Assembly (NCBI RefSeq): GCF_030445035.2
Contig: NC_092216.1
Location: forward strand, 11,967,405-12,031,404
Direction of reading: 5' to 3'
Source: Dasypus novemcinctus
Taxonomy: Eukaryota > Chordata > Mammalia > Cingulata > Dasypodidae
Length of the DNA: 64,000 nucleotides
Part shown: positions 10,592 to 21,363 of the stretch, one piece after another
Numbering within the stretch: position 1 is the first letter of the stretch
Layout of the letters: each line of letters begins with the position of its first letter
Made by a program: the position numbers and the translations under genes
The notes under the pieces: generated by a model
Told to the model about the DNA's origin: nothing
The model's database searches: none
The model's input: only the letters and a program-made list of their open reading frames with translations

Positions 10592-10952
10592 TTTTTTTTT
10601 TTTTTTAAGATTTATTTATTTAATTCCCCCGATTGTCTCTTCTCTGTGTCTATTTGCCATGTCTTGTTTCTTTGTCCGCTTCTGTTGTCATCAGCGGCAT
10701 GGGAAGTGTGTGCGGTGCCATTCCTGGGCAGGCTGCACTTTCTTTCACACCGGGCGGCTCTCCTTATGGGCGCACTCCTTGCGCGTGGGGCTCCCCTACA
10801 TGGGGGACACCCCTGCGTGGCAAGGCACTCCTTGCGCGCATCAGCACTGCGCATGGGCCAGCTCCACACAGGTCAGGGAGGCCCGGGGTTTTAACCATGG
10901 ACCTCCCATGTGGCAGGTGGATGCCCTAACCACTGGGCCAAGTCCGTTTCCC
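10592..10952 (-). mobile_element. DAS-SINE copy 1 (short subtype)
   Basis: A tRNA-derived SINE in reverse orientation. The tRNA-like head is at the right end (about 10950), the body contains CpG-rich repeats of a GCAAGGAGTG type, and the tail ends in AAATAAAT-type sequence and a T-run at the left. Perfect 15-bp duplications (CTAAGTTTCAATTTC) lie at 10577-10591 and 10953-10967. The B-box region is mutated, so it is not a tRNA gene. It lacks an internal segment of roughly 45-50 bases that copies 2 and 3 contain. Confidence 0.93.
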
Positions 10953-11808
10953 CTAAGTTTCAATTTCAAAAGTAAAGGTTCATATGCACAGTCATCAATA
11001 TGAAGGGCCCATCAATGAACCCTTCTCCTTCACTAGTCATTGCCCCTGTACCTAGGGGATTCTTGCTATTCTATGAGAATGCAGCAGAGCTCCCAGAATG
11101 GGAATTTGATATTCCTTCAGTTATTGTGTAAATTCCCCCCTACTGTGACAATGCCCCATAAACATCTGAACACATTTATATACCTTGAAGGTATGCCTCA
11201 GGTGATCCTCCTCCCATACATTCCCCATCTCTGACAACCAACATCAATGTTCCTCCCCGTCACAGTTGTAACCTTTCTGTGATCAAAAACTTCTTCAGAA
11301 ATGAAGCCAATAAAATTGCCAAATACAATTAATTTGGAAATTAAATAATGATAGTTTTAAAAATAAGAAAAAAACATTTTTTAAAAATAAAATTTTGGGA
11401 AAATAAAAATAATGAAAATATATAACTTCTTTTTACATTTTCCCTTTCATCACTGTAAGATTTTTTGTCCTATATATACAATCATATTGCCTTCTGTTTA
11501 TTCCCCCAGTGTCTTACTTTTTATAAATTTTTTAAATTTTGTCCTCACAGAAGTTTTAGGTTACAGAAAAGTCACGTGTTGAATACAGAGGACTCCCATA
11601 AAGCCAACATCCTCCCCCTTCCCCCCTTCCCCTATTAATAACATTTTATATGTGGAGGATATGTTTGTTACAATTGATGTACAAAACTGAAACAAAGCTG
11701 CTAACCATAGTAAATTTTTTACATTATGGTGTGCATTTTGGACCATAGTCTTTTATAAACTTTTATGCAATTCAAATTGCCAAGTATCCATCAAAGTAAT
11801 ATCATGTA

Positions 11809-13110
11809 CTATGCTTGTGAGCTGATATGCCTGAAATAAGAACAAGGCCTAGAGCAGCATTGTGCCTGGGAGTTTCCTCCTGACAGCCTTCATGTTGCTC
11901 AAATGTGGCCAGTCTCGAAGTCAAACTCAGCATGTAAATGCAATGCCTTCCCCCCACCGTGTGACATGACACCCAGGGATGAGCCTCCCTGGCACCGAGG
12001 GATCACTATCAACTACCAACTGATGATGCAACTGGAGTATGACCTTGAATGGAAGGTTCAATGCAGATCAGCAGAATATCCCTGTCTACATAAAATAACA
12101 TGACTTTAAAATGCTGTTTGACCTAATATAAGGGGGAAATGGAAAGGAGAAATGAGTTTATATGGCTATGAGTCTCTAAAAAAGAGTCTGGAGGCTGTCA
12201 GAAGGATTGCCCTTATGCACAACTGAGCAGAGTCTAAAAGAGAGATTAAGTAGATACAACCCCCAGATATTGGTTCCTTTGAGGGCTAAAGAGACCCATG
12301 GATGCTATGGTCATGGCAGATGGGATTAACTGCCATGTCAGATGGCCCTTCTTTGGAGCTGGTGTTTATGCGTGATGAATCTGGACTCAGATGGGATCTC
12401 TCTTCTTAAGAGTTTCATGCTACTGTGCTGGAGTTGTAGTTGGTGTCGGGGCTTAAGATATATTTAGGGGATCTGAATCTCTGGACTGACAATGTGATAG
12501 TCAGGCCCTGAGCCTCAACAGACTCCAGCACCTACAATCTGATTTATTGGACTCACCTCACTCAGCTAAGATGGAGTTGAAGAAGGACAACCACCACACC
12601 ACGGAGCCTAGAGTGCCTACAACTGAAAGCGAGAGGATTGCATCCAGTATCCATGAGGAATCTGAGCCTCCTCTTGACATAGAGGTGCAATGGACACAAC
12701 CAATCCAATGTCCACAGAGAAAAGGTGGCATTGGAGTGGGAAAAGTGGACATGGTGGCTAATGGGTATGGGGAATGGCAGGAAGAGACGATATGTGGAGG
12801 TGTCTTAGGGACTTGGAGCTGCCCTGGATGGTGCTTCAGGGGCAATCACCGGACATTATAAATCCTCACAGGGCCCACTGGATGGAATGGGGGAGAGTAT
12901 GGGCCATGATGTGGACCATTGACCATGAGGTGCAGAGGTGCCCAGAGACGTACTTACCAAATGCAATGGATGTGTCATGATGATGGGAATGAGTGTTGCT
13001 GGGGGGGGGGGGGGGAGTGGTGGAATGGGGGTGGTGGGGTTGAAGGGGTCCTCATATATTTTTTTGTAATGTAATATTTTTACAAAATCAATTTAAAAAA
13101 TTAAAAAAAA
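11809..13110 (+). mobile_element. 5'-truncated L1 distal 3'-UTR insertion, 1.3 kb
   Basis: Sense-strand copy of the distal half of the long L1 3' UTR, ending in an A-rich tail (13093-13110). Perfect 15-bp duplications AAGTAATATCATGTA occur at 11794-11808 and 13111-13125. The uninterrupted equivalent of this site is visible at 39390-39420 in L1-V, which confirms the insertion. Near the 3' end there is a run of 15 G (13001-13015). Small open frames inside are not genes. Confidence 0.92.
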
Positions 13111-13890
13111 AAGTAATATCATGTAGAATATTTCCATCTCCTGCCAAATGCCCCCTGTTCCATCTATTCTATTCCTCACTTCCCCTCCCCTTGAGACACA
13201 CAGCAACCACCTAGCTTCACTCCTTGAAGGAAAAAATCATAGTTACTTGCAACAACACTGAGGGCTTGTCACACTGGTCTGTTCCTCCCTTATGAGGCAC
13301 CACTCATGCTCTCAAGAGACTCCTACCCTTCTATCTCAGAACATAGTGGGTCTCCCCAGGATGGGAGTCCACCACCTTGCCACTCATTATGCACATCTCC
13401 ACCCACTAATAAAACACACTATAACAACATGAACACTCATATGGTTCCTAGAAGCCTGACCCAGGTGTGCCCAGTCTTGAATGCCACCCACATTCAATAC
13501 CCCAAACCGGCAACCCTCACTTGCCATATTGCCAAAAGAACATTCCCAACATTTTAGTTTCAACCATGTACCCACCAATCTGGTGTTTACCTGCTCCCTT
13601 CAACCCTTCCCCGAGTTCAATGGACAGCCCAACCCACCCCAGCCCCCTGAAAAATCCAGCACCACTCAACCTAAAGTATCATTACACTGCTGTCATGCCC
13701 CTCCACTGTACAACTACATAGATTTTGCCCATAGAGGCTCACAAACTTCTTCTCCCTTTCTATTGCCTGTAAATCTGTCTCCCAGACTCTCTGAGTCTGC
13801 TCAATTTGCTTAATTTATATCAGTGACGTCATGTAATATTTGTCCTTCAGTGCCTGGCGTGCTCTACTCAACATAAAGTCCTCAAGATTA

Positions 13891-16103
13891 TCCATGTTAT
13901 CCCATGTGTTAATACTGTATTCCTTCTTACAGTGGAACAATATTACATTGTGTGTGTGCACATATAAACACAATTTGTTTATTCATCTATTGAAGGACAT
14001 TTGCGTTGATTCCAAGTTTTGGCAATAATGAATTAAACCCCTATGAACATTGGTATGCATATATCTGTTCGTGTCCTTGCTTTCAGTTTTCCTAGGTATA
14101 TCCCCAGCAGTGGAATTGATGGGTTTTATGGCAGTTCCACAGTTAGTTTTCTGAGGAAATGCCAAAATGTCCTCTACAATGCACCATTCTATATTCCCAC
14201 CAGTAGTGGATGAGTGTTCCCATTTCTCCACATCTTCTTCAACACTTGTAGTTCACTATTTTTTAAAAAATAGCCACCAGTTTAATAGGTATAAGATGAT
14301 ATTTTATTGTAGCTTTGGTTTGCATTTCCTATTAACTAGTGATGTTGAGGATCTTTTCATGTACTTTTAAGCCATTTGTATTTCTTTGGAGAAGTATCTA
14401 TTCAAATCACTTGCTCATTTTTTAAATGGGTTGTCTTTTTATTTTTGAGATGTAGGATTTCTTTGTATTAATATATGCTGGATACTTTATATAGTTATCA
14501 GATATATTCTTCATTGAGTGGGCTGCCTTTTCCCTTTCTTGACAAACCCCTTTGAGGTGCAAATGTTTTAAATTTTGAGAAGGTCCCATTTATATATTTT
14601 TTCTTTCATTGCTTGTGCTTTGGTTGTAAAGTTGATGAAACCATTTCCTAATATAAGATCCTGTAGATGCTTCCCTACATTATCTTCCAAGGTCTTTATG
14701 GTCTTCGGTCTTATGTTTAGATGTTCGATCCATCTTGAGTTAATATTTATATGAGGTATGAGATAGTGTTCCTCTCTTATTCTTTTGGATATGAATATCC
14801 AGTTCACCAAGCATAATTTTTTGAAGAGGCCATTCTCTCCCAGTTGAGTGGGCTTGATGACCTTGTTGAAAATCAGTTGATTGTATATGTAAGGAGTTAT
14901 ATCAGAACTCTCAATTTGGTTCCATTGTTCAGTATGTCTATCCTTGTGCCAATACCATGAAATTTTGATGACCGTAGCTTTGTAGAATCTTTTAAATTCA
15001 GGTAGTGTGATTCCTCAAATTTCACTTTTCTTTTTCAGTATGTCTTTGGCTGTTTAGTGTCCCTTGTCCTTCCAAATAAATTCCATTGTTAGCTTTTCCT
15101 TTTCAGTAAAAAATGCTGTTGATTTTTACTGGGATTGCATTAAATCTGTAGATTAGTTTGGGTAGGATAGACACCTTAATGAGATTTACTCTTCCTATCC
15201 TTGAAGAGGGAATATTCTTCCATTTATTTAAATCTCCTTTGATTTCCTTTAGCAGTGTAATTTACTGCATATAAGTCAGTAAAATTTACATCTTTAAATT
15301 TATTCCTAGGTAGTTGATTATTGTAGTTGCTATTGGAAATGTTTTTTTTTTCTTGATTCCCTCCTTAGATTGTTCATTATTTGTGTACAAAAATGGTACT
15401 GATTTTTGGACTTTGATCTTGTAACCTGTAAATGTACTGAACTCACGTATGAGATCTAGAAGCTTTGTTGAAGATATCTAAGGGCCTTCTATGTATAGGA
15501 TCATGTCATCTACAAATAGTGAAATTTTTATTTCTTCATTTCTAATTTGGATACTTTTAAAATCTTTTTCTTGCCGAAGTGCATGAGTAAGTAATTCTAA
15601 CACAATGTTAAATAGAAGTAGTGTAGATGTGCATCCTTGTATTGTTTCTGATCTTAATAGGGAAAGCTTTTAGGATGTCACCATTTAATATCATGTTAAC
15701 TGTGGGTTTTCATATATACCCTTTATCATATTGAGGAAGTTTCCTTTTAGCCCTATATTTGTAGGGTTCTTATTAAGAGAGGCTACTGTATTTTCTCAAA
15801 TGCTTTTTCTGCATCTACAGAGATGATCATGTGATTTTTTTCTTTTTATCAATCAAGATATTCTGTTTAATGGTGATAATGGTAAATTAAAGTGCCACTA
15901 TAATTGTAGAAGCATATATTTCTCAATTAGTTTTTCCAGTGTTTTCCTCATATATTTTAGGGTGCTTTAGTTAGTGCATAAATGTTTATAATTGCTCTTC
16001 CTTCTGTAGATTATTATAATTGCTCTTCCTTCTGTAGATTTATTAATATATATAGTGTCCTTCTTTATATCTTACAATATTTTTCATTTGAAGCCTATTT
16101 TGT
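13891..16103 (-). pseudogene. L1-I ORF2 remnant
   Basis: Antisense L1 ORF2 from the C-terminal domain (near 13900-14300) through the reverse transcriptase (15000-15870) to the endonuclease region (15900-16103). Near 15505-15520 the minus strand encodes a polymerase motif reading FVDD where L1 normally has FADD. Stops and frameshifts break all frames. The ORF is cut at 16103 by L1-II and continues briefly at 19917. Confidence 0.8.
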
Positions 16104-16764
16104 ATTTGGTAACCATATATCTGATAAGGGAATAATATCCTGCATATATGAAGAACTCCTATATCTCAAAAATAAAAAGGTAAACAACTCATTTAAAAAA
16201 TGGGCAAGATATTTGAGCAGACACTTCTCCTAAGAAGAAATAGAATGGTTAAAAAGTGCCTGAAAGAATGCTCAAAATCACTGCTATTAGGGAAATGCAA
16301 ATCAAAACTACAATGAGATACCATCTTAATCCCATAAGACTGGAGGCTATCAAAAAAACAGAACACCGTAAGTATTGGAGAGGATGTGGAGAAATGGAAA
16401 CACTCATCTACTGATGGCAGGAATGCAAAAGGATCCAGCCTTTCCGGAGGACAGTTGGAATTTCTCAAAAACACTAGATATAGATTGGTTATATGACCCA
16501 GCAATCCCACTGCTGGGTATATACCCAGAAGAATTGAAAACAAGGACACAAACTGATATATGCACACCAATGTTCATAGCAGCATTATTCACTATTGCCA
16601 AAAGTTGGAATTAACCCAAATGTCCATCAACAAATGAATGGATAAACAAAATGTGTTATATACATACAATGGAATACTACTCAGCTATAAGAAGGAATAC
16701 TGGACAAACACATGGCATACCATGGATGAAACTTGAGGACCTTATGTTGAGTGAAGCAAGCTGA
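16104..16764 (+). pseudogene. L1-II ORF2 C-terminal fragment
   Basis: This encodes, in shifted frames, the C-terminal part of L1 ORF2p. It includes the text around the Cys-rich domain (an RMWRNGNTH-type segment where other copies have CWRGCG), the conserved LLGIYP segment and the [11 protein letters not shown] segment. Cysteines of the C-terminal motif are partly lost. It compares with 63255-63767 and is non-functional. Confidence 0.8.
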
Positions 16765-19750
16765 GAATTGAAGGACAATACTATGTGACCTCTCTGATAT
16801 GAAATAAGCAAACCAAGCTATCTCAGAGAGCTAGAGGCTGGATGATAGGCCTAAAGGAAATTGGGTGAAGTAGGGGAAGATTGTGAGCTGATGCCTACAT
16901 GTGTGAAATCTATGATAAAGTGGATGTAAGTATTTGTACAGGTAAGGGATAAGATGGGGGCATAGAAATACCTTTGAGTGGGGCTTTGCAGGCTTGAGGG
17001 GGGCTAGGGTTGGGAGGATGGGTCAGATGGCCCAAGGAATTGGGGGGATAGCTGGGGGGAACAGTGAACGTGGGAGATTGTTGGGTATGCAGTTGAAACT
17101 ATAATGTTGAGAAAACTCTTTAGAAAATATTATAAGGAAGGATTACCTGTTTAAGGTACTTAATGAGGACATCTGGCACAGGGGCAGGCTTCTAGGGAGT
17201 GTATGAATGCTCATCCTGTCATAGTGTGCTATATCATTGGGTGGAGACCCACACAGTGAGTGGGAAGGTGTACCCACATTCTGGGGGAGGCCTGATGTTC
17301 TGAAATAGAGGGAATTGTGTCTCTCAAGAGAACTGGTGGCTCCCAGTGGGACAGGACAGTCAAGCCCTCACTCAGCATTGTTGCAAGTATCTGCGAATCT
17401 GGTCCTTCAAGCAGTGAAGATTGTCACTGTGGGCCCAGAGGGGAGAGGGAGAGAGAAATAGAATAGATGGAAGCAGGGTAACTAGGGACAATGGAAATGC
17501 TCCATAAGATCATGCAATGATGGATATGGAACATGCTAAATTAAACCAAAAATGTTTAAATGTCTATATGGCTAAAATGTAAGCCATAAAGTAAAACATA
17601 AGGTAACTAAAAATATAGAAAATTGTACAGTCTAAAATATAAACCATAATGTAAACCAAAATGGAATCACATTTGATAGCTATGTTTCAATACCTGTACA
17701 TCAGCTGCAGTAAATATAACATGAACATGTAAAAAGGTCATTGCTGGGAAAGGGGGAAAAGGCTTTGATGTGGATGTATGGGAGTTCCCTATATTGTATA
17801 TGTGACTTTACTGTGATCTAAAACTTTTTTGAAGACAAAATTAAAAATTAGGAAAAAAAAAAAAAAGGATGTAGACACTGTGGAAGAAATGAAAGAAATT
17901 GCCTTGTCACTGTTCATACAGGGCAACACCTCTTACAGGGATGAAAGGCATAAATAACATCAAAAACAAAGTTTTATGATATTTTTAAATTTTTTAAATA
18001 CCCCAATTTAGTTTTACTTTATTTTAGTTTTTCTAAATTTGTATGTATTCTATTTCTAATCTTTAAACCTATCACTACTATTTCATTTTCCTATTAATTG
18101 AATTTGGCAATATATTAGGCTTCGTTTTTGAAGAAGTACTGGACCACTGATGGGTTCAACTATGGCAGGGGAAGAGCACTGTTGTTGACTGTTATTGATG
18201 GGAGACACATGGTTGGGAAGAAGTTCTCCAGGGCATGTACATAGGGTACATAAAACTGTTTGACTATATGTAACATGTAGTTACAGTTACAAATGCCACC
18301 TGAGGGAGTGCTGAGTTCCTAGCCCATGGAGCTCTGTCACATTCCCCAATGGAACAGCAACAATCCCCCGTGTGTAAGGGCAAAGACCAGTGAAGAAGGA
18401 TGTCCAATGATGAGCCCTTGATACTGATGGTTATGCTAAAGAGGCTTTATGCCTGAAATTTCAACTAGGCCCAGAGCTGAAGGGTGCCTAAGAGTTATCT
18501 CCTGAGAGCCTCCTTGTTACACAAATGTGGCCATTCCCTAAGCTGAACTCAGCACATAAAGGCATCACTTTCCCCTCAGTGTGGGACATGACTCCTGGGG
18601 ATGAGCTGCCAGGCACCAAGAAAGTACTACCAATCGCTAACTGGTGATGCAACTAGAAAAAGACCTTGAAAAAAAGGGGGAAATGGTAAAGACAAATGAG
18701 CTTATAGGCTAAGAGTCTTCAAAAAAGTGTCAGGAGGTCATCAGTGGGGTCATGCTAATGCAAGCCTCAGCAGGATCCCAGAGATAGCCAAAGTAGATTC
18801 CACACCAGGTACTGGTGCTCCTGAGGGCTACAGAGACACCCAGGTTCTAAGATCATGGCAGTTTGCTCTGGAGTTCAGTGCCTTGCTAGTGGGTCCTACT
18901 TTGGAATTTGTTCCCGAGTGTCAAGGAGTTGGACTCTGATGTTACATTTCTACAAATGGTTCTTCTGTCACTTTTATTGAACTTGTGGTTGGCACTGGGG
19001 TTGGTGTATACCCAGCAGACTTCAATCTCTGGACTGGCCATGTGCCAGCTGGGCTCTGAGCTTCAGCAGAGTTGCTGTTCCTACTCTCCAGTTTGTTGGA
19101 CATGCACAGGTCAGCTAACAGGGAGGTGAAGATGGCCAGTCACCACACCAGGGAACCAAAACTACCTACAATTCCAAGCAGGAGAATCACATCCATCAAC
19201 CATGTGGGACCTAAGCCCCCTCTTGATACAGAGGTGGAGTGGATATCATCAACCAAGGGTCCACAGTAATAAAACATGGATTAGAGTGAACTTACTGGTA
19301 TTCTTCTATAGAACTATTGTGACTAGTAATGGAAGAAATTGTAGCACTGATCTGGAGAAAGTGGCCATGGTAGTTGCTGAGGGCAGGGAGAGGCTAGAAG
19401 AGATTAGATGTGGGAGCATTTTGCCGACTTGGAGCTGTCCTAAATGATATTGCAGGATAGGTGCTAGACATTATATATCCTGCCATAAACCACTGAACGT
19501 ACTGGGGGAGAGTGTAAACTACAATGTACACTATAATCCACTGCTGCAATATAGCAGCACTCCAAAATGTATTCCCCAAATGTAATAAATGTGCCACAAT
19601 GATGAAAGAGGTTGTTGATGTGGGAGGAGTGGGGTAGTGGGGTGTGGGGTATGTGGGAACTTCTCACATTTTTTAATGTAATATTTTTTGTGATCTATAT
19701 ATCTTTTAAGAAATAGACAATTTAATAAAAAATAAAAATAAAAAATAAAG
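16765..19750 (+). other. Long 3' UTR of L1-II
   Basis: About 2.99 kb of non-coding sequence. The proximal half (to about 17870) ends with an internal A-rich tract at 17853-17867. The distal half (17870-19750) ends in an A-rich tail. Truncated copies of the distal half alone occur at 11809-13110, 30386-30590, 36241-36755, 51960-52307 and 55433-56073. Confidence 0.8.
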
Positions 19751-19903
19751 GAATGGGCAAGATCAATATCAAGCAATTAAAATTCTGTACAACAGAGAAA
19801 TGAGAAACTTCTTAGTGGTGAGGAGATGCTTAATAAATATGCTGCATCTCTGTGATATGATATACCAATTATATCAATAAGTGTATAGATACACCTGGAA
19901 AAA
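19751..19903 (+). other. Candidate 3'-transduced sequence
   Basis: This lies between the A-rich end of the L1-II 3' UTR and the right target duplication. It is not part of the 3' UTR in any other copy here and ends in its own short A-run. An AATAAG hexamer lies about 20 bases before that run. This is the arrangement expected if transcription read past the L1 signal into flanking DNA at the source locus. Confidence 0.5.
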
Positions 19904-19968
19904 AAGTCTATTTTGTCCAATATTAGTATAGTTACTCCCACTTTTTTTCTGGTTATTGTTTGCTAAAC

Positions 19969-21237
19969 AGAGAAAAAGGAAGGAAAGAGAAATAATAAGA
20001 AAAATTTGAAACCAAATAAAGAATTGGAATGAAAGAAAATGAAAGATATAAAGATGAAGGAGACAAAAGAAATAATGTAGGTAGAGTAAATCAGTAAATC
20101 AATGAAAAAGAAAAAAGAAAAGCAGGGAAACCAAGGAAGGGGGTTCACAATAAACAAGAAACAAGACAGCAGCAACTCATTTGAAAAAGGAGATAGAAGA
20201 AAAAAATGAAAATATCAAAAATTAAATATGGAAAAACAGCTTTCTCTCATTTAGATCCCTATGGATCTTCTCAGGCTGCTTGTTTTCATCAGTTGCTTAC
20301 CCTGCAGTCTGCCTTCTGCAGGTTTTAAACTGGGTTTTCATAAGTGAAATAAGAGAACTTTTTAAAAAAAGGAACTTTTTTTTTTTTTAAAAGAAGTGTT
20401 CCAAGAGAAGATAATATCAAATGCATGTTTATATGTTCCCTGCCATTAAGTTTCAACTGGATGCCTGATAACTTGGTGAACCACCTCTCAAGAAAGTCCT
20501 TGTGTATGGTAGGCAGGAATTCTTCCAGTGAGCTACTCTACTTCCTTAGGTTGCTTAGCCTTTCAGAAGGCTACCTGCTCCTTTTCCTTCAGGCACATTA
20601 TATTCCTTACAGTCCATCAGAGTAGTGCTAATCAGTGCCCTATCTCTGATGTGATTCCTCTCTTTACTTAGGTGGCTTACCATGGCCACCTTCCTGAGAA
20701 GATTCCCCTCCCCTCTCCCTGTCAAGTTAGGGTCCCTTTCAATATTCAAGAGGGGCCAGGCTGGCTAAATTCACCACAAAGAAACTACTCTTCACCCTCC
20801 CAGACCCCTCTTCCTCACAGGGAATCTGCTGTCACACTCCTGTTTGGAGCCAGGATCGCCACCTAGTCTGACCATCCTGAGGGTCCAGTATGTGTACCAC
20901 GTCCAGCCACTGAAGTAAGCAACGCACAATATTTCCCTGGCTTCCCTATCTCCCATGGAGGTAGACATCTGCTGTCCTCTCGGCTAGATACAATTCCCTA
21001 GGAGTTTTGCCCTCACCTAGTATCTCAGGGATGTGGGAAGGAGCCCTTTCTGGCACCTGGGAGGTTTAATAACTCATGATTACTTGTTTTGCCTTTTTTG
21101 TCTCTCTGACCCTTACTCTTCTGGGAGTTGTGAAGCAGTGTCCTGGTTTGCTGTACCCCAAAGCAGGCCCCAAGGCAGCCTGTGGCTCTTTCTGTTATTT
21201 TCTGTTATTAAACTGTTGGCAATATTCCCACAATTCC
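19969..21237 (-). other. 5' UTR of L1-I (non-repetitive type)
   Basis: The plus strand is purine-rich at 19969-20220, so the sense strand is pyrimidine-rich just before ORF1. Unique-sequence 5' UTR follows and matches 45400-46574 (L1-V) and, in part, 56080-56771 (L1-VII). The terminal YY1-like box is mutated (AATATTGCC on the sense strand near 21218-21226). Confidence 0.75.
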
Positions 21238-21254
21238 TTTTTTTTTTTAAAGAT

Positions 21255-21297
<43 letters not shown>

Positions 21298-21363
21298 TCC
21301 CCCGCCCCCCCCCCCCACCCCCCTACCGGTAGTCTGTTCTCTGTGTCTATTTCCTGCGTGCTC
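21238..21363 (-). repeat. DAS-SINE tail fragment with (ATTT)n and C-run
   Basis: Only the 3' tail of a DAS-SINE remains, in reverse orientation: T-run, a (TTTA)n microsatellite (about 21253-21298), a C-rich run (21299-21325), then tail sequence shared with copies 1 and 3 (GTCTGTTCTCTGTGTCTATT). The tRNA-like head and body are missing. No duplication could be assigned. Confidence 0.8.

Larger units (their letters stand above)
9150..13890 (-). other. Long 3' UTR of L1-I
   Basis: Once the two insertions and their duplications are removed, about 3.0 kb of non-coding sequence follows ORF2. It is collinear with the 3' UTRs at 16765-19750, 21364-24400 and 37309-40190. The gene-less stretches here hold only this repeat. 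Confidence 0.8.
16104..19903 (+). mobile_element. L1-II: 5'-truncated sense L1 with long 3' UTR and possible 3' transduction
   Basis: It was inserted into L1-I. The target duplication is AAGCCTATTTTGT (16091-16103) on the left and AAGTCTATTTTGT (19904-19916) on the right, 13 bases with one change. The element starts within ORF2 (C-terminal domain), has the full 3' UTR (about 16765-19750) with a terminal A-rich stretch (19720-19750), then about 145 extra bases and a second short A-run (GGAAAAAAA) ending at 19905. The interior A-run at 17853-17867 is not the end of the element, because the flanking text is continuous in the copy at 21364-24400. Confidence 0.85.
9150..21237 (-). mobile_element. 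L1-I: antisense L1 with long 3' UTR, internally deleted, heavily interrupted
   Basis: Reading leftwards from the 5' end at about 21237, the parts are 5' UTR (21237-19969), a short endonuclease piece (19968-19917), ORF2 (16103-13891) and a long 3' UTR (13890-9150). ORF1 and the start of ORF2 are missing: the endonuclease text joins the purine-rich 5' UTR directly near 19968, an internal deletion. Three younger insertions interrupt it: DAS-SINE 1 (10592-10952), a sense 3'-UTR copy (11809-13110) and L1-II (16104-19903). Its 5' terminus resembles that of L1-VII at 56771, but the AAGATGG box is mutated. I could not identify a target duplication. Confidence 0.75.

Noticed and set aside
10900..10952. 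tRNA genes at the SINE heads (also 28573-28640 and 50090-50175)
   Set aside because: These are the tRNA-like promoters of DAS-SINEs; they lack a complete cloverleaf and are followed by the SINE body and tail.
13001..13015. G-run as a G-quadruplex regulatory site
   Set aside because: It is a single homopolymer in the variable G-rich end of an L1 3' UTR; other copies have different G-rich runs there, so it is probably slippage.
17853..17867. A poly(A) tail ending one L1, with a second element beginning at 17869
   Set aside because: The text on both sides is continuous in the antisense copy at 21364-24400, so it is an internal A-rich tract of one long 3' UTR.
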